From Schaedlerella glycyrrhizinilytica_A (GTDB lineage Bacteria; Bacillota; Clostridia; Lachnospirales; Lachnospiraceae), in assembly GCF_042852765.1 (NCBI RefSeq), contig NZ_AP031414.1: a DNA stretch of 64,000 bases; one strand, written 5' to 3'. The translations under genes and the position numbers were made by a program. How positions within the stretch are numbered: the first letter of the stretch is position 1; every line of letters begins with the position of its first letter. Below, in pieces: positions 1 through 8,495 of this stretch. The notes under the pieces are model-generated. The model had not been told where the DNA came from and made no database searches. It saw nothing but the letters and a program-made list of their open reading frames with translations.

Positions 1-1
1 A

Positions 2-1762
2 GGCGGAGAATTGACCGAGGTCACGGTTGACGGAAGCGCGCAGAAAGCGCAGGAACAGTATCAGATCGAAAAGGCTCTGTATAATGCGTTTGAATACGAC
101 GATAATTGGGATTATGTTTCGGAACCGTCAGATGTGACGGCAGTTTTTGCGATCACGCAGGAAAATCTGGACGCGTATATGACGGATAATTCCTATGATA
201 CATGGATGTATGCGGTCGCTCTTTCGGATGACAGTACCTATATCATGTTGGAATGGGGACTGGTGCTTCTCGTCGGAGCGGCGGCATTTGTGATCGCACT
301 GAATAAAGGCTTGCGGATCTGGGATTGGAAGATCTTCCGGGCGCCGCTTGGTCTGGTGCTGCTTGTGTGGGCATATTTTGCCGGAAACCGGCTGAGCCGC
401 GCGCAGGCTGCATGGAGTGCGATCAGCGGACGTTTCGCATCGGATTCTTCGCTCGGCGGGATCCAGCGTGACTTTGCGGCGATGACAGAGCAGCTGCTCA
501 ATGTGGGAATGTGGTTTCTTGTATTTGCAGGTGTGTACTGGGGCGTGACCTGTCTGTCCGCGATCCTGTTTATGAAGAAAGAATATTGGAGAAAACGGAC
601 GATCTGCGGTTTCGTGTATACATGGTATAAACAAAGCGGAGAGGACTCGGATGATAAGATCCGCAAGGGAATGAATGGGATCACCGGCTTTGTAAAACAT
701 TGCTGGCAGACGTTCAGAGGGTGGATCCACCGGATTTATGACGGTCTGCTCCATATGGATATTCAGGAGAAGACAAATAAAAATATCTTGCGTATCGTGA
801 TCCTCAATTTTATCGTGCTTGTGATCATCACCTGTTTCTGGTTTTTCGGAATTTTTGCTTTGATCATCTATTCTGTATTGCTGTTTTTGTTCCTGCGGAA
901 ATATTTTCGGGATATCCAGAACAAATATCAGCTGCTTCTGGAATCGACCAATCTGTTGGCGGACGGGAATTTAGACGCGCCGATCGACGGCGATCTCGGA
1001 ATCTTTAATCCGATGAAAGAAGAGATCCAGAAGATCCAGAAAGGATTTAAGAAAGCGGTCGAGGAAGAAGTGAAAAGCGAGCGGATGAAGACGGAACTGA
1101 TCACCAATGTTTCCCACGATCTGAAGACGCCGCTGACCGCGATCATCACATATGTGGATCTTTTGAAATCCGAGGAAGATCCGGAGAAACGTAAGGAATA
1201 TCTGGAAGTTCTGGAACGGAAATCACTGCGGTTGAAAGTGTTGATCGAAGATCTGTTTGAGATCAGCAAAGCCACAAGCAAAAATGTGACGATGAATTTT
1301 ATGAAAGTGGACATTGTGGGACTCTTAAAACAGGTCGGACTGGAATGCGATCGGAAGATCAAAGAGGCGGATCTGGATTTCCGGTGGAATCTTCCGGAAG
1401 AGAAAGTGGTACTCTTACTGGACAGCCAGAAAACCTATCGTGTCTTTGAAAACCTGATTGTGAACATCACGAAATACGGTATGCCGCATACGCGCGTCTA
1501 TATCGATCTTATCGAGCAGGAGAATGGTGTGACGGTCACCATGAAAAATGTGTCCGCGGCGGAGCTGAACTTTAATCCGGACGAGATCACGGCACGGTTT
1601 GTGCGCGGAGATTCTTCCAGAAATACGGAGGGGTCCGGGCTGGGACTGGCGATCGCCCAGAGCTTTACAGAGTTACAATACGGAACATTGAAAGTTTCGA
1701 CAGACGCGGATCTGTTCAAGGTGGAGATTGATTTCCCGAAGAGAACGGAGACTGCAAAGTGA
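2..1762 (+). CDS. sensor histidine kinase, 3' part (5' end outside window)
   Basis: C-terminal part of a membrane sensor kinase that autophosphorylates on histidine and passes phosphate to a response regulator, presumably encoded just upstream. The frame is open to the window edge, so the true start is not visible. Two groups of hydrophobic segments occur (about 240-420 and 500-580, then 780-890), followed by a HAMP-like linker. The DHp H-box reads NVSHDLKTPLTA, with the His codon at 1115-1117. The ATPase domain has an N-box-like FENLIVNITKYG and a G-box GSGLGLAIAQS. The N-box lacks the usual NLxxNAxKY spelling but is close. The ligand is unknown. The stop is followed by a terminator at 1806-1880. 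Confidence 0.9.
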   Translation, partial: GGELTEVTVDGSAQKAQEQYQIEKALYNAFEYDDNWDYVSEPSDVTAVFAITQENLDAYMTDNSYDTWMYAVALSDDSTYIMLEWGLVLLVGAAAFVIALNKGLRIWDWKIFRAPLGLVLLVWAYFAGNRLSRAQAAWSAISGRFASDSSLGGIQRDFAAMTEQLLNVGMWFLVFAGVYWGVTCLSAILFMKKEYWRKRTICGFVYTWYKQSGEDSDDKIRKGMNGITGFVKHCWQTFRGWIHRIYDGLLHMDIQEKTNKNILRIVILNFIVLVIITCFWFFGIFALIIYSVLLFLFLRKYFRDIQNKYQLLLESTNLLADGNLDAPIDGDLGIFNPMKEEIQKIQKGFKKAVEEEVKSERMKTELITNVSHDLKTPLTAIITYVDLLKSEEDPEKRKEYLEVLERKSLRLKVLIEDLFEISKATSKNVTMNFMKVDIVGLLKQVGLECDRKIKEADLDFRWNLPEEKVVLLLDSQKTYRVFENLIVNITKYGMPHTRVYIDLIEQENGVTVTMKNVSAAELNFNPDEITARFVRGDSSRNTEGSGLGLAIAQSFTELQYGTLKVSTDADLFKVEIDFPKRTETAK

Positions 1763-1805
1763 GCGAAAGGATGAAAGAAACTATAAGAGAATGATGAAAA
1801 CAGAG

Positions 1806-1880
1806 ACCTTATCGGCATGTTACAAGCGAAATTTCACAAGTGGAATTTCACGTGCAGAATGTCGGTAAGGTTTTTCTTTT
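1806..1880 (+). terminator. rho-independent terminator after the kinase gene
   Basis: A long stem (ACCTTATCGGCAT against ATGTCGGTAAGGT, with G-U pairs) encloses a second inverted repeat GAAATT/AATTTC and is followed directly by TTTTTCTTTT. It ends transcription of the sensor kinase operon. Confidence 0.8.
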
Positions 1881-1905
1881 GAATGGAAATGTGATAAGAT
1901 GGTGA

Positions 1906-1949
1906 TACCCAAAGCGAACACTTTGTATTGAAAGTGTTCGTTTTGGGTA
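1906..1949. repeat. near-perfect 18-bp-arm inverted repeat
   Basis: The arms TACCCAAAGCGAACACTT and AAGTGTTCGTTTTGGGTA are separated by 8 bases and have a single mismatch. There is no T-run after it on the plus strand, so it is not a standard terminator. It lies between the kinase terminator and the CPBP gene. It could be an operator, an RNA hairpin in a leader, or a small palindromic element. Confidence 0.7.
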
Positions 1950-2040
1950 GTGCCGCGATGTATTGACACCGGCTTTTTATAGGATCGGGCAGAGAAGAAT
2001 CTGTTGAAAATGAGTCCGGCAGGAAAGGATGTGACAGAGA

Positions 2041-3002
2041 TGGATACAGAGGTGAAGAGAAGTTTGAAACTGTGGCATGGGATTGTGGCGTTGATCGTAA
2101 GTGCTGTTCTTATATTTATTGCAGCGCCTTATATATTCGCTCCGCTTGGAATCTGGGGAAGCCTGTTGGGAGAATGGCTGCTTGTTGTAGTCTGTATCGC
2201 GGTGATCCGGTTCGCAAAGGCGGATGTGCGCGACATATTTCCGCTGAAAACGCCCCGGGTTGTCAATTCCATCGGTGTTGTAATGATGTGGATCGGCGTG
2301 ATGCTTCTGGAAATGGCGTTGCTCTGTGTGATCGCTGTCTTTTTTCCGGAACAGTTTTTTGGTGTGCAGAGCGGAATGCAGGATCAGTTTATGGGCATAC
2401 CGCTGGGGATGTTGGTTCTGGCCGTTGCGGTCACACCGGCAATCTGTGAGGAAGTGTTGTTCCGCGGCGTATTTTTAAATAGTCTGGAGCGCGGCGGATG
2501 GTGGAAGAACCGTTGGATTTCCGTTGTCATCTGCGGGTTGGTGTTCGGGATGTTCCATGGGGACTGGATCCGGATGATCCCGACCGCAATCGCGGGAATC
2601 GTCATGAGTTACCTGCTTTTGGAGACAGGGAATCTGTTCTATAACTGTTTGTTTCATTTTGTAAACAATCTGTTTTCAGTGCTGTCGGTTTATTTTGTAC
2701 AGCAGATTTTTTCACAGCTTCCGCCGGAACTGAATCAGGGGACGGAATTGCTGGAAAGTACGCAGATGCCTTTGGCGACCGTTGGGCTTTATGTGTTTTT
2801 GAGCGCGGCGGCGCCGGCATGTATTTATATCGGCAATTATTTGATGCACAGTAAGGCTGCCGGCTACCGGAAGAAACTTTTCCCGAGCAAAAGAGCGGAT
2901 ATTGTGATCACGCTCATTGCCGTGTCGGGAATCCTGTTTCTGTCCGGTCTTGTCATAATGATCTACGGAATGTTCGTTTCGCCGCCGATACTTTCGTTGT
3001 GA
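2041..3002 (+). CDS. CPBP family intramembrane metalloprotease
   Basis: A polytopic membrane protein of the CPBP (CAAX protease and bacteriocin-processing, Abi) family. The diagnostic motifs are present: EEVLFRG (the Glu-Glu-x3-Arg motif), then FGMFHGD and HFVNNLF, which supply the metal-binding His residues. Several hydrophobic helices precede and follow these motifs. Such proteins cleave prenylated or small membrane peptides, or give self-immunity to bacteriocins; the substrate here is unknown. I chose ATG 2041, with AGGAAAGG upstream; TTG 2004 and ATG 2010 are in-frame alternatives. The 3' end overlaps convergent hydF by 40 bases. Confidence 0.85.
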
Positions 3003-4366
3003 CGGAATATTTCGGTACTGCGCTTCAGGATCCCTTTCATATGGGCGATCGCAGTTCCGTAGTTGGTGATCGGAATACCCGCATCATTCGCACAGCTCAA
3101 ACGATATTTCATTTCCCGCTCGTTTAACATACAGCCGCCGCAGTGGATGATCATCCGGTAAGGCGACAGATCGGCTGGAAATTCAGCTCCGCTCGTGAAT
3201 TCGAAACGGAGCTCTTTTTGTATAGGAGATGAGCCAAAGTCCGGGCTTGCCTGAGACCTTGGCGACTGCTTGCAATCCCGGAATGTGCCTTTTGGCACTT
3301 CCGGTGATTTTTCGGAATTCGTTTCGGAACTTTTCTTCGCGTGTTCCTGAATCCAACGGGGAAGCTTTACCGTCCCGATGTCTTCGCATTGGCGATGGTG
3401 GGTGCAGCCCTCCGAGATCAGGATCGTGTCCCCGTCCTGCAGATCGTCAAGCGCCTGTGCGCCGCGGACGACTGTTTCCAGATTTCCTTTGTACCGCGCA
3501 AACAGGATCGAGAAAGAGGTCAGCGGAATTTCCGGCGGAACGATCGCTGCCACTTTCGGGAAGATCTGGCTGTCGGTCACGACGAGGGAAATTTGGTCGT
3601 GAAGCCGTCGAAGCATGTCGGAAAGCTCGGTGTCCCGGATGACAACGGCGGCGGCTCCGGCGTCAAGAAGATCCCGGATCGTCTGCTGCTGGGGCAGGAT
3701 CAGTCTGCCTTTCGGGGCGGCGGAATCGATCGGAACGACGAGCAGGACGAGACTTCCAGGTGCGACCAGATCGCCGATGATGCGCCGGGAGTGGGATTCT
3801 TTTGGAACGATCGCCGCAATCCGTTCTTTTAATTCCTCGATATGAAATCCGGTCTTCGCGCTGACTGCGATCTGATGTTCCTCTGAAACTGCCATAAAGT
3901 CGGAAGCGCGGCTGGCGTCGGGAGTTTCTTCCGGAGAGCGCGGCATTTGCGGAAAATCATGCGACTCCATCTTCAGGTCGCACTTGTTGCGGATAAGAAG
4001 ATAGGGGATTTCTTTCTTTTGTATCAGCGCGAGGATTTCCCAATCCACGTCGGTCAGTCCGAGCGTGTTATCGATCACAAGCAGTGCAATGTCCGTTTTG
4101 TTCAACATCTGCTTTGCTTTTTGGATCCGCAGTTGTCCGAGTGCGCCCTCGTCGTCCAATCCGGGGGTATCGATTAGGACGACTGGACCTAACGGAAGCA
4201 GTTCCATTGCTTTTAAGACCGGATCGGTAGTCGTTCCCTTTACGTCGGAAACGATCGCAAGATCTTGTCCGGTGATCGCATTGATGATGCTTGATTTACC
4301 GGCGTTGCGCCGACCGAAGATCCCGATGTGGATCCGGTCGGCAGATGGTGTGGAATTTAAACTCAT
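2963..4366 (-). CDS. hydF: [FeFe] hydrogenase H-cluster maturation GTPase HydF
   Basis: HydF is the GTPase scaffold on which the diiron subcluster made by HydE and HydG is assembled before transfer to HydA. An N-terminal Ras-like domain has the P-loop GRRNAGKS (about residues 19-26), a TTT switch I and the DTPG motif. The C-terminal cluster-binding domain keeps CTHH and HCGGC, the [4Fe-4S] ligand region. The protein is about 467 aa, longer than the usual 400. Part of the excess is an in-frame repeat-derived insertion (3215-3310) between PRWIQEHAKK and ELRFEFTSG. ATG 4366 is chosen because AGAAAGG sits 9 bases upstream; ATG 4375 has no spacing. It is the last gene of the hyd cluster. Confidence 0.95.
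   Translation of the reverse strand: MSLNSTPSADRIHIGIFGRRNAGKSSIINAITGQDLAIVSDVKGTTTDPVLKAMELLPLGPVVLIDTPGLDDEGALGQLRIQKAKQMLNKTDIALLVIDNTLGLTDVDWEILALIQKKEIPYLLIRNKCDLKMESHDFPQMPRSPEETPDASRASDFMAVSEEHQIAVSAKTGFHIEELKERIAAIVPKESHSRRIIGDLVAPGSLVLLVVPIDSAAPKGRLILPQQQTIRDLLDAGAAAVVIRDTELSDMLRRLHDQISLVVTDSQIFPKVAAIVPPEIPLTSFSILFARYKGNLETVVRGAQALDDLQDGDTILISEGCTHHRQCEDIGTVKLPRWIQEHAKKSSETNSEKSPEVPKGTFRDCKQSPRSQASPDFGSSPIQKELRFEFTSGAEFPADLSPYRMIIHCGGCMLNEREMKYRLSCANDAGIPITNYGTAIAHMKGILKRSTEIFRHNESIGGETNIP
3215..3310. repeat. 96-bp palindromic repeat element inserted in frame in hydF (copy 1)
   Basis: This block is nearly identical to 31303-31397. It contains a hairpin (GGAA-GTGCC, loop TTTT, GGCAC-TTCC) and two interleaved pairings, GCCAAAG with CCTTGGC and TCCGGG with CCCGGA. 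It is 96 nt, exactly 32 codons, so it adds about 32 residues to HydF (beginning SPEVPKGTFRDCKQSP) without breaking the frame. The second copy, which is not in a gene, is 95 nt. Confidence 0.85.
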
Positions 4367-4405
4367 AAAATGCATCCTTTCTTGAAATGCGTTGTCAGAA
4401 GCGGA

Positions 4406-5827
4406 TCAGAAACGGAAATCTCTCCGGTTGTTCTGTTCGATCAGGCGCAGATTTTCCAGGACAACGGCGCGGGCTTTTTCGTTCGGGACATTTAAGACTT
4501 CCCGTTCGATCAGTTTGTCGCCGATCGCTTTTGTTGCAGGGGAAGCATAGTCCATCAAATATTCTTTCAATGTCATCAGTGCATTCGGATGGCAGCAGTT
4601 CTGGATCTGTCCGCTCTTACAGAGGGACATGAAACGGTCGCCGGTACGTCCCTCCCGGTAGCAGGCGGTACAGAAACTCGGGATATAGTCCATTTCCATG
4701 AGCCAGCGCACGACTTCGTCGAGAGAACGTGTGTCGCTGACATCGAATTGTTCGGAGCGCGCATCCTCCGGTTCCGGCTCGTAGTAACCGCCCACGCTTG
4801 TGCGGGAACCGCCGCTGATCTGGGAAATGCCGAGGTGCAGGACGCGTTCTCTTGTCTTCTGATTTTCCCGGGTGGAAATGATCATGCCGGTGTACGGCAC
4901 GGCGATGCGGATGCAGGCAACGATCTTGGCGAAAATGTCATCGTCGATTCCGTTGTCGAACTGATCCGGGTCGATGTCGTCGGCATGCTTCAGACGCGGA
5001 ACGCTGATTGTGTGCGGTCCGACGCCGAATGCCGCTTCCAGATGTTCCGCGTGCATCAAAAGTCCGGCAAATTCGTAGCGGTATTTGTCCAGTCCGAACA
5101 AAACGCCAAGTCCTACGTCGTCGATCCCGCCCTCCATAGCGCGGTCCATTGCCTCAGTATGATAGTTGTAGTCGTGCTTTGGTCCGGTCGGATGAAGCTC
5201 CAGATAGCTTTCTTTGTGGTAAGTTTCCTGAAACAAAATGTAGGTTCCGATACCGGCTTCTTTGAGCAGGCGGTAATCATCTACGGTCGTTGCGGCAATA
5301 TTGATGTTAACGCGGCGGATCGCGCCGTTTTTATGCTTGATGCTGTAAATGGTGTTGATCGAATCCAGATAATAATCCATCGTATTGTGAACCGGATCTT
5401 CTCCGGCTTCCAGCGCCAGACGCTTGTGTCCCATATCCTGCAAGGCAATGACTTCTTGGCGGATTTCCTCCTGTGTCAGTTTTTTTCTGGCGATATGTTT
5501 ATTTTTCAGGTGGTACGGACAGTAGGTGCAGCCGTTGATGCAGTAGTTGGACAGATAAAGCGGCGCGAACATCACAATCCGGTTTCCATAGAAATCTTTT
5601 TTGATCTGTTCCGCAAGTTTGAAGATTTCCTGATTCTTTTCCTCGTCGGAACAGGCGAGGAGAACGGAAGCTTCACGGTGGGACAGCCCTTTCCGTTTTT
5701 TTGCTTTTTCGATCAGAGAATCGATCAATGCAAGATTGTCTTTGTTTTCATCGGCGTAGGCGAGTGTTTCCAGAATTTCCTCATGGTTGATAAAATCATC
5801 GGCACATTTTGAAGTTACATCATACAT
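4406..5827 (-). CDS. hydG: [FeFe] hydrogenase maturase HydG (radical SAM tyrosine lyase)
   Basis: HydG cleaves tyrosine to p-cresol, CO and cyanide, giving the Fe(CO)x(CN)y synthon of the H-cluster. The radical-SAM motif CINGCTYC gives C96, C100 and C103. The C-terminal auxiliary-cluster motif CX2CX22C is present (CTAC ... CC near the end), which distinguishes HydG from ThiH. Length is 473 aa, normal for the family. The start at 5827 has AGGAGGG about 8 bases upstream; an in-frame extension to 5932 has no such support. It lies between hydE and hydF on the same strand. Confidence 0.96.
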   Translation of the reverse strand: MYDVTSKCADDFINHEEILETLAYADENKDNLALIDSLIEKAKKRKGLSHREASVLLACSDEEKNQEIFKLAEQIKKDFYGNRIVMFAPLYLSNYCINGCTYCPYHLKNKHIARKKLTQEEIRQEVIALQDMGHKRLALEAGEDPVHNTMDYYLDSINTIYSIKHKNGAIRRVNINIAATTVDDYRLLKEAGIGTYILFQETYHKESYLELHPTGPKHDYNYHTEAMDRAMEGGIDDVGLGVLFGLDKYRYEFAGLLMHAEHLEAAFGVGPHTISVPRLKHADDIDPDQFDNGIDDDIFAKIVACIRIAVPYTGMIISTRENQKTRERVLHLGISQISGGSRTSVGGYYEPEPEDARSEQFDVSDTRSLDEVVRWLMEMDYIPSFCTACYREGRTGDRFMSLCKSGQIQNCCHPNALMTLKEYLMDYASPATKAIGDKLIEREVLNVPNEKARAVVLENLRLIEQNNRRDFRF

Positions 5828-5916
5828 CGTAGTTTCCCTCCTGAGATTATATTTTTTGAAACACCGAAATTGCGGGAGTGCGAAGCACAAAACAATTTGT
5901 CGGACGGCGTTTGTTG

Positions 5917-5956
5917 TTACATGTTTTTTCAATAAGTTATATGTTTTTTTAATACG
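5917..5956. repeat. two tandem 20-bp repeats in the hydE-hydG spacer
   Basis: TTACATGTTTTTTCAATAAG is followed directly by TTATATGTTTTTTTAATACG (15 of 20 identical). A third partial unit, CTACATGTT, runs into the hydE stop codon. It may be replication slippage or a spacing element; no function is evident. Confidence 0.6.
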
Positions 5957-6997
5957 CTACATGTTCAGCGAATCGCCGCGATCTACAACGACGTCATAGC
6001 CGATCGCCTGCATGGAGCGTTTCAGATTGGCTACGGATTCGGCAGCTTCGTCTCCGGTACAGATTTTGTTGTCGTAGAGCAGATAATCGCCACGGACATC
6101 TTTTGGAGACAGGTTGGGCATGACGACATTTGCTCCGGCGAGAACTCCTTGTTCTCTTCCGTCCGGAGCGATCGTTCCGAGAGCGGTCGTAGCCGGGAGC
6201 AGGACTTTCGGAAGCATCAGCCGGATAGCGCCGAGCAGAAACAAGGTCAGCTCCAGACTGCCCGCCTGTTCTTTGGCAAATGGCGTATCATGATGTGGAA
6301 TGAACGGACCGATCCCGACCATCTGCGGATTCAATTTTTTAAGAAAAAGCAGGTCGTCGGCAAGGTTTTCCGTTGTCTGTCCGGGAGAACCGACCATAAA
6401 TCCGCTTCCGACCTGATAGCCGATCTCTTTTAAATTCCAGAGACATTTCTGACGGGAGGCGGCGGTCAGTCCTGCAGGATGGAGCGACGCGTAATGGGTG
6501 CTGTCAAACGTCTCGTGCCGGAGAAGAAAACGATTGGCTCCGGCGTCAAACAGTTGCTGATAGCTGTCGCGGGAACGTTCTCCGATGGAAAGCGTGATCG
6601 CGCAGTTCGGAAATTCGGTGCGGATCGCATGAACGATGTCAGTCAGAACGGCATCGGTAAAATGTCCGTCTTCTCCGCCTTGGAGGACAAATGTACGGAA
6701 GCCGAGTTCATATCCGCGGCGGCAGCAGTCCAGAATGGTCGCTTTCGACAGCCGGTAGCGGTGAACATTGGAATTGCTTCTGCGGATTCCGCAATAGAAG
6801 CAGTCTTTTTTACAGTAGTTTGTAAATTCGATCAGCCCACGGATAAAGATGCGGTTTTGATAATGCATTTGCCGGACATGACGCGCACGTTCACAGAGAT
6901 ACGCGGTGTCTTCGGGCGTAAAATCTTCGAGAAGCCGGATCCAGTCTTCTCGCGGGAGCGTCTGTTCCTGTTCCAGACGGTCGATGAGTTGTTTCAT
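5957..6997 (-). CDS. hydE: [FeFe] hydrogenase maturase HydE (radical SAM)
   Basis: HydE is a radical-SAM enzyme that processes the HydG-derived iron-cysteine synthon during assembly of the diiron subcluster. The motif YCKKDCFYC supplies C62, C66 and C69 for the SAM-binding [4Fe-4S] cluster. GGEDGHFT is the family's GGE motif. At 346 aa the length is typical. The start codon overlaps the stop of the upstream regulator gene by 4 bases (6994-6997), so translation is probably coupled. hydG follows after a short spacer with tandem repeats. Confidence 0.95.
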   Translation of the reverse strand: MKQLIDRLEQEQTLPREDWIRLLEDFTPEDTAYLCERARHVRQMHYQNRIFIRGLIEFTNYCKKDCFYCGIRRSNSNVHRYRLSKATILDCCRRGYELGFRTFVLQGGEDGHFTDAVLTDIVHAIRTEFPNCAITLSIGERSRDSYQQLFDAGANRFLLRHETFDSTHYASLHPAGLTAASRQKCLWNLKEIGYQVGSGFMVGSPGQTTENLADDLLFLKKLNPQMVGIGPFIPHHDTPFAKEQAGSLELTLFLLGAIRLMLPKVLLPATTALGTIAPDGREQGVLAGANVVMPNLSPKDVRGDYLLYDNKICTGDEAAESVANLKRSMQAIGYDVVVDRGDSLNM

Positions 6998-7350
6998 AGA
7001 TGTGTGACGCCCTCCTTTTCTGATGTGTTTTCCTGTGTGTCTTCCTGTGCATTTTTCGGTGCTGTTTTATGCGTTTCAGTCAGCGTTTTTTCCGCAGGCA
7101 TCTCCGGTGTCTTTGCGTAAATGGTTTTTGTGCTGACGCCGGGCAGCATGCCGAGTTTTCCGGAAAGTGCACTGATGACGTCACCCGGTGCGTCGATGGC
7201 GACGCTGATAATGGAAATGCCTTTTTCCCGGTATGGCAGTCCCATCCGTCCGATGATGTATTCCCGGTACTGACTTAACAGGTGGTTGAGTTCGTCGACG
7301 GAATCATTGCTTGAAAGTACGATTCCGATCAAAGCGATCCGTGTGTCCAT
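6994..7350 (-). CDS. iron-only hydrogenase system regulator (TM1266 family)
   Basis: A small ferredoxin-fold, ACT-like protein found with hydEFG in many anaerobes (TM1266 type, putative iron-only hydrogenase system regulator). The first 80 residues carry the family pattern: RIALIGIVLS, then GRMGLPYREKGISIISV, then LPGVSTKTIYAK. A Glu/Thr/Lys-rich tail of about 35 residues follows and is not part of the domain. AAGGAGA precedes ATG 7350. It is the first gene of the minus-strand hyd transcript, downstream of a hairpin terminator at 7457-7497. Its biochemical role is not established. Confidence 0.85.
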   Translation of the reverse strand: MDTRIALIGIVLSSNDSVDELNHLLSQYREYIIGRMGLPYREKGISIISVAIDAPGDVISALSGKLGMLPGVSTKTIYAKTPEMPAEKTLTETHKTAPKNAQEDTQENTSEKEGVTHL

Positions 7351-7456
7351 GGAAAATCTCCTTTCTTATGCTGAGGATCAAAGTGACGTTTGCTTTTTGA
7401 GCCGGAGATCCGGCAAGGTTCAAAGCTCCAGTTTCGGGATGGATTTTCACGGAGCA

Positions 7457-7497
7457 TAAAAAATACCCGCGCCATTCTGAAATCAAGGCGCGGGTAT
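7457..7497 (-). terminator. intrinsic terminator in the leader of the hyd operon (possible attenuator)
   Basis: Reading leftward, the arms ATACCCGCGCC and GGCGCGGGTAT form an 11-bp stem followed by six T residues. It lies upstream of the first hyd gene in a divergent spacer, so it cannot end any upstream leftward gene and would sit in the hyd mRNA leader. A second GGCGCG on the same strand at about 7541-7547 could pair with CGCGCC as an alternative fold. Confidence 0.65.
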
Positions 7498-7656
7498 CAA
7501 AAGTAAGAGGGCACTGCCCCCTTGTATGGTTTGAAAATATGCGCGCCTTTCTGTGCAGGTACGGTTCGTATGGTTCGGAAAAGAACTGCCCTTTGCAGTC
7601 AGAACGATTTAATTCGATTTTAGCATGCGGAGCGCAAAAAAGGAAGCGGATTTTGG

Positions 7657-7698
7657 TAAGAAAAAGGAAGTGACATTGCTTCCTTTTTCTTATATAAT
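7657..7698 (+). promoter_or_regulatory. promoter with its -35 box in the loop of a palindrome
   Basis: GTGACA (7670-7675) and TATAAT (7693-7698) are 17 bases apart. The -35 box lies at the centre of a 14-bp-arm inverted repeat (TAAGAAAAAGGAAG, then CTTCCTTTTTCTTA, 7657-7692). This arrangement would suit a repressor site. It drives the TraX-like gene at 7732. Confidence 0.65.
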
Positions 7699-7731
7699 AA
7701 AATAATCCGGAAATAGGTACAGGAGAAGAGG

Positions 7732-8469
7732 ATGAGTAGTTTGGAGCAAAAAAACTTACGCGTTTTAAATCGTGACGTGATCAAATATATCGCAACTTTT
7801 ACAATGGTCCTGAATCATATCGGGATCGTGTTTCTTATGCCGGGGACATTCCTTAGGGAACTGTTGGTTGACATCGGTTATTTTACCGCGCCGGTCATGT
7901 GTTATTTTCTTGTGGAGGGATATTATCACACACATTCCCGGATATGTTATGCGGGCAGACTGCTTTTGTTTGCAGTTTTGGCGCAGATACCGTATAAATT
8001 GGTGTTTCAGACGACGGTACTGAACATGTTGTTTACGTTATTTTTCTGCTTTTTGCTTCTGGAGGTAAAGGCACGGATTCAGAGTCCGTTCTTTCGGTGG
8101 ACAGGCTATCTGATCCTGATCTTTCTGACTGGATTTTGTGACTGGTCGACGATGGCGGCGGTTTACACGCTGTTGTTTGCGTATGCCTATGGTTCCGATA
8201 AGAAAATGTGGCGCGCCTTTCTGATCAGCTGGGTAGTGTTTGCATTTATGATGTTTACCGGAAATATGTTGTACTATTCTCCGGGGATGACAGTTCTTGT
8301 CACAGCGGGAAGCGTGCTTGGGGCGGTTCCGGCAGCGGTCGTGCTGATGTGTTTTTACAACGGAAAGCGTGCTGCGCGTGGGAAAACATTTTCAAAATGG
8401 TTTTTCTATTTATTTTATCCGCTGCATTTGTTGGCAATCTGGGGAATCGCCATGTGTTTCTTTTTATAA
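7732..8469 (+). CDS. TraX family membrane protein
   Basis: A 245-aa polytopic membrane protein of the TraX family, related to the F-plasmid protein needed for N-acetylation of pilin. The start of the domain reads LNRDVIKYIATFTMVLNHIG, with the family's conserved Asp and His; about eight hydrophobic segments follow. In Firmicutes these are chromosomal genes with no known pilin substrate. They are thought to acylate surface molecules, which is inference. AGGAGAAGAGG precedes ATG 7732. The acylphosphatase gene follows 26 bases later and is probably co-transcribed. Confidence 0.85.
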   Translation: MSSLEQKNLRVLNRDVIKYIATFTMVLNHIGIVFLMPGTFLRELLVDIGYFTAPVMCYFLVEGYYHTHSRICYAGRLLLFAVLAQIPYKLVFQTTVLNMLFTLFFCFLLLEVKARIQSPFFRWTGYLILIFLTGFCDWSTMAAVYTLLFAYAYGSDKKMWRAFLISWVVFAFMMFTGNMLYYSPGMTVLVTAGSVLGAVPAAVVLMCFYNGKRAARGKTFSKWFFYLFYPLHLLAIWGIAMCFFL

Positions 8470-8495
8470 CATACATCGGAAAAAGGAGAAAGATT

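Larger units (their letters stand above)
7351..7731. other. divergent intergenic region between the hyd operon and the TraX-like gene
   Basis: This 381-bp spacer holds the leader terminator at 7457-7497. Near 7414-7427 is a short palindrome GCCGGAGATCCGGC. A GC-rich hairpin (GAGGGCACTGCCCCC) lies near 7507-7521, an ACTGC/GCAGT hairpin near 7587, and an operator-like palindrome with a promoter at 7657-7698. No open frame looks coding. Confidence 0.6.

Noticed and set aside
4589..5812. 407-aa open frame on the plus strand across hydG
   Set aside because: It is antisense to a clear HydG with intact catalytic motifs and has no domain pattern. It is an artefact of codon bias.
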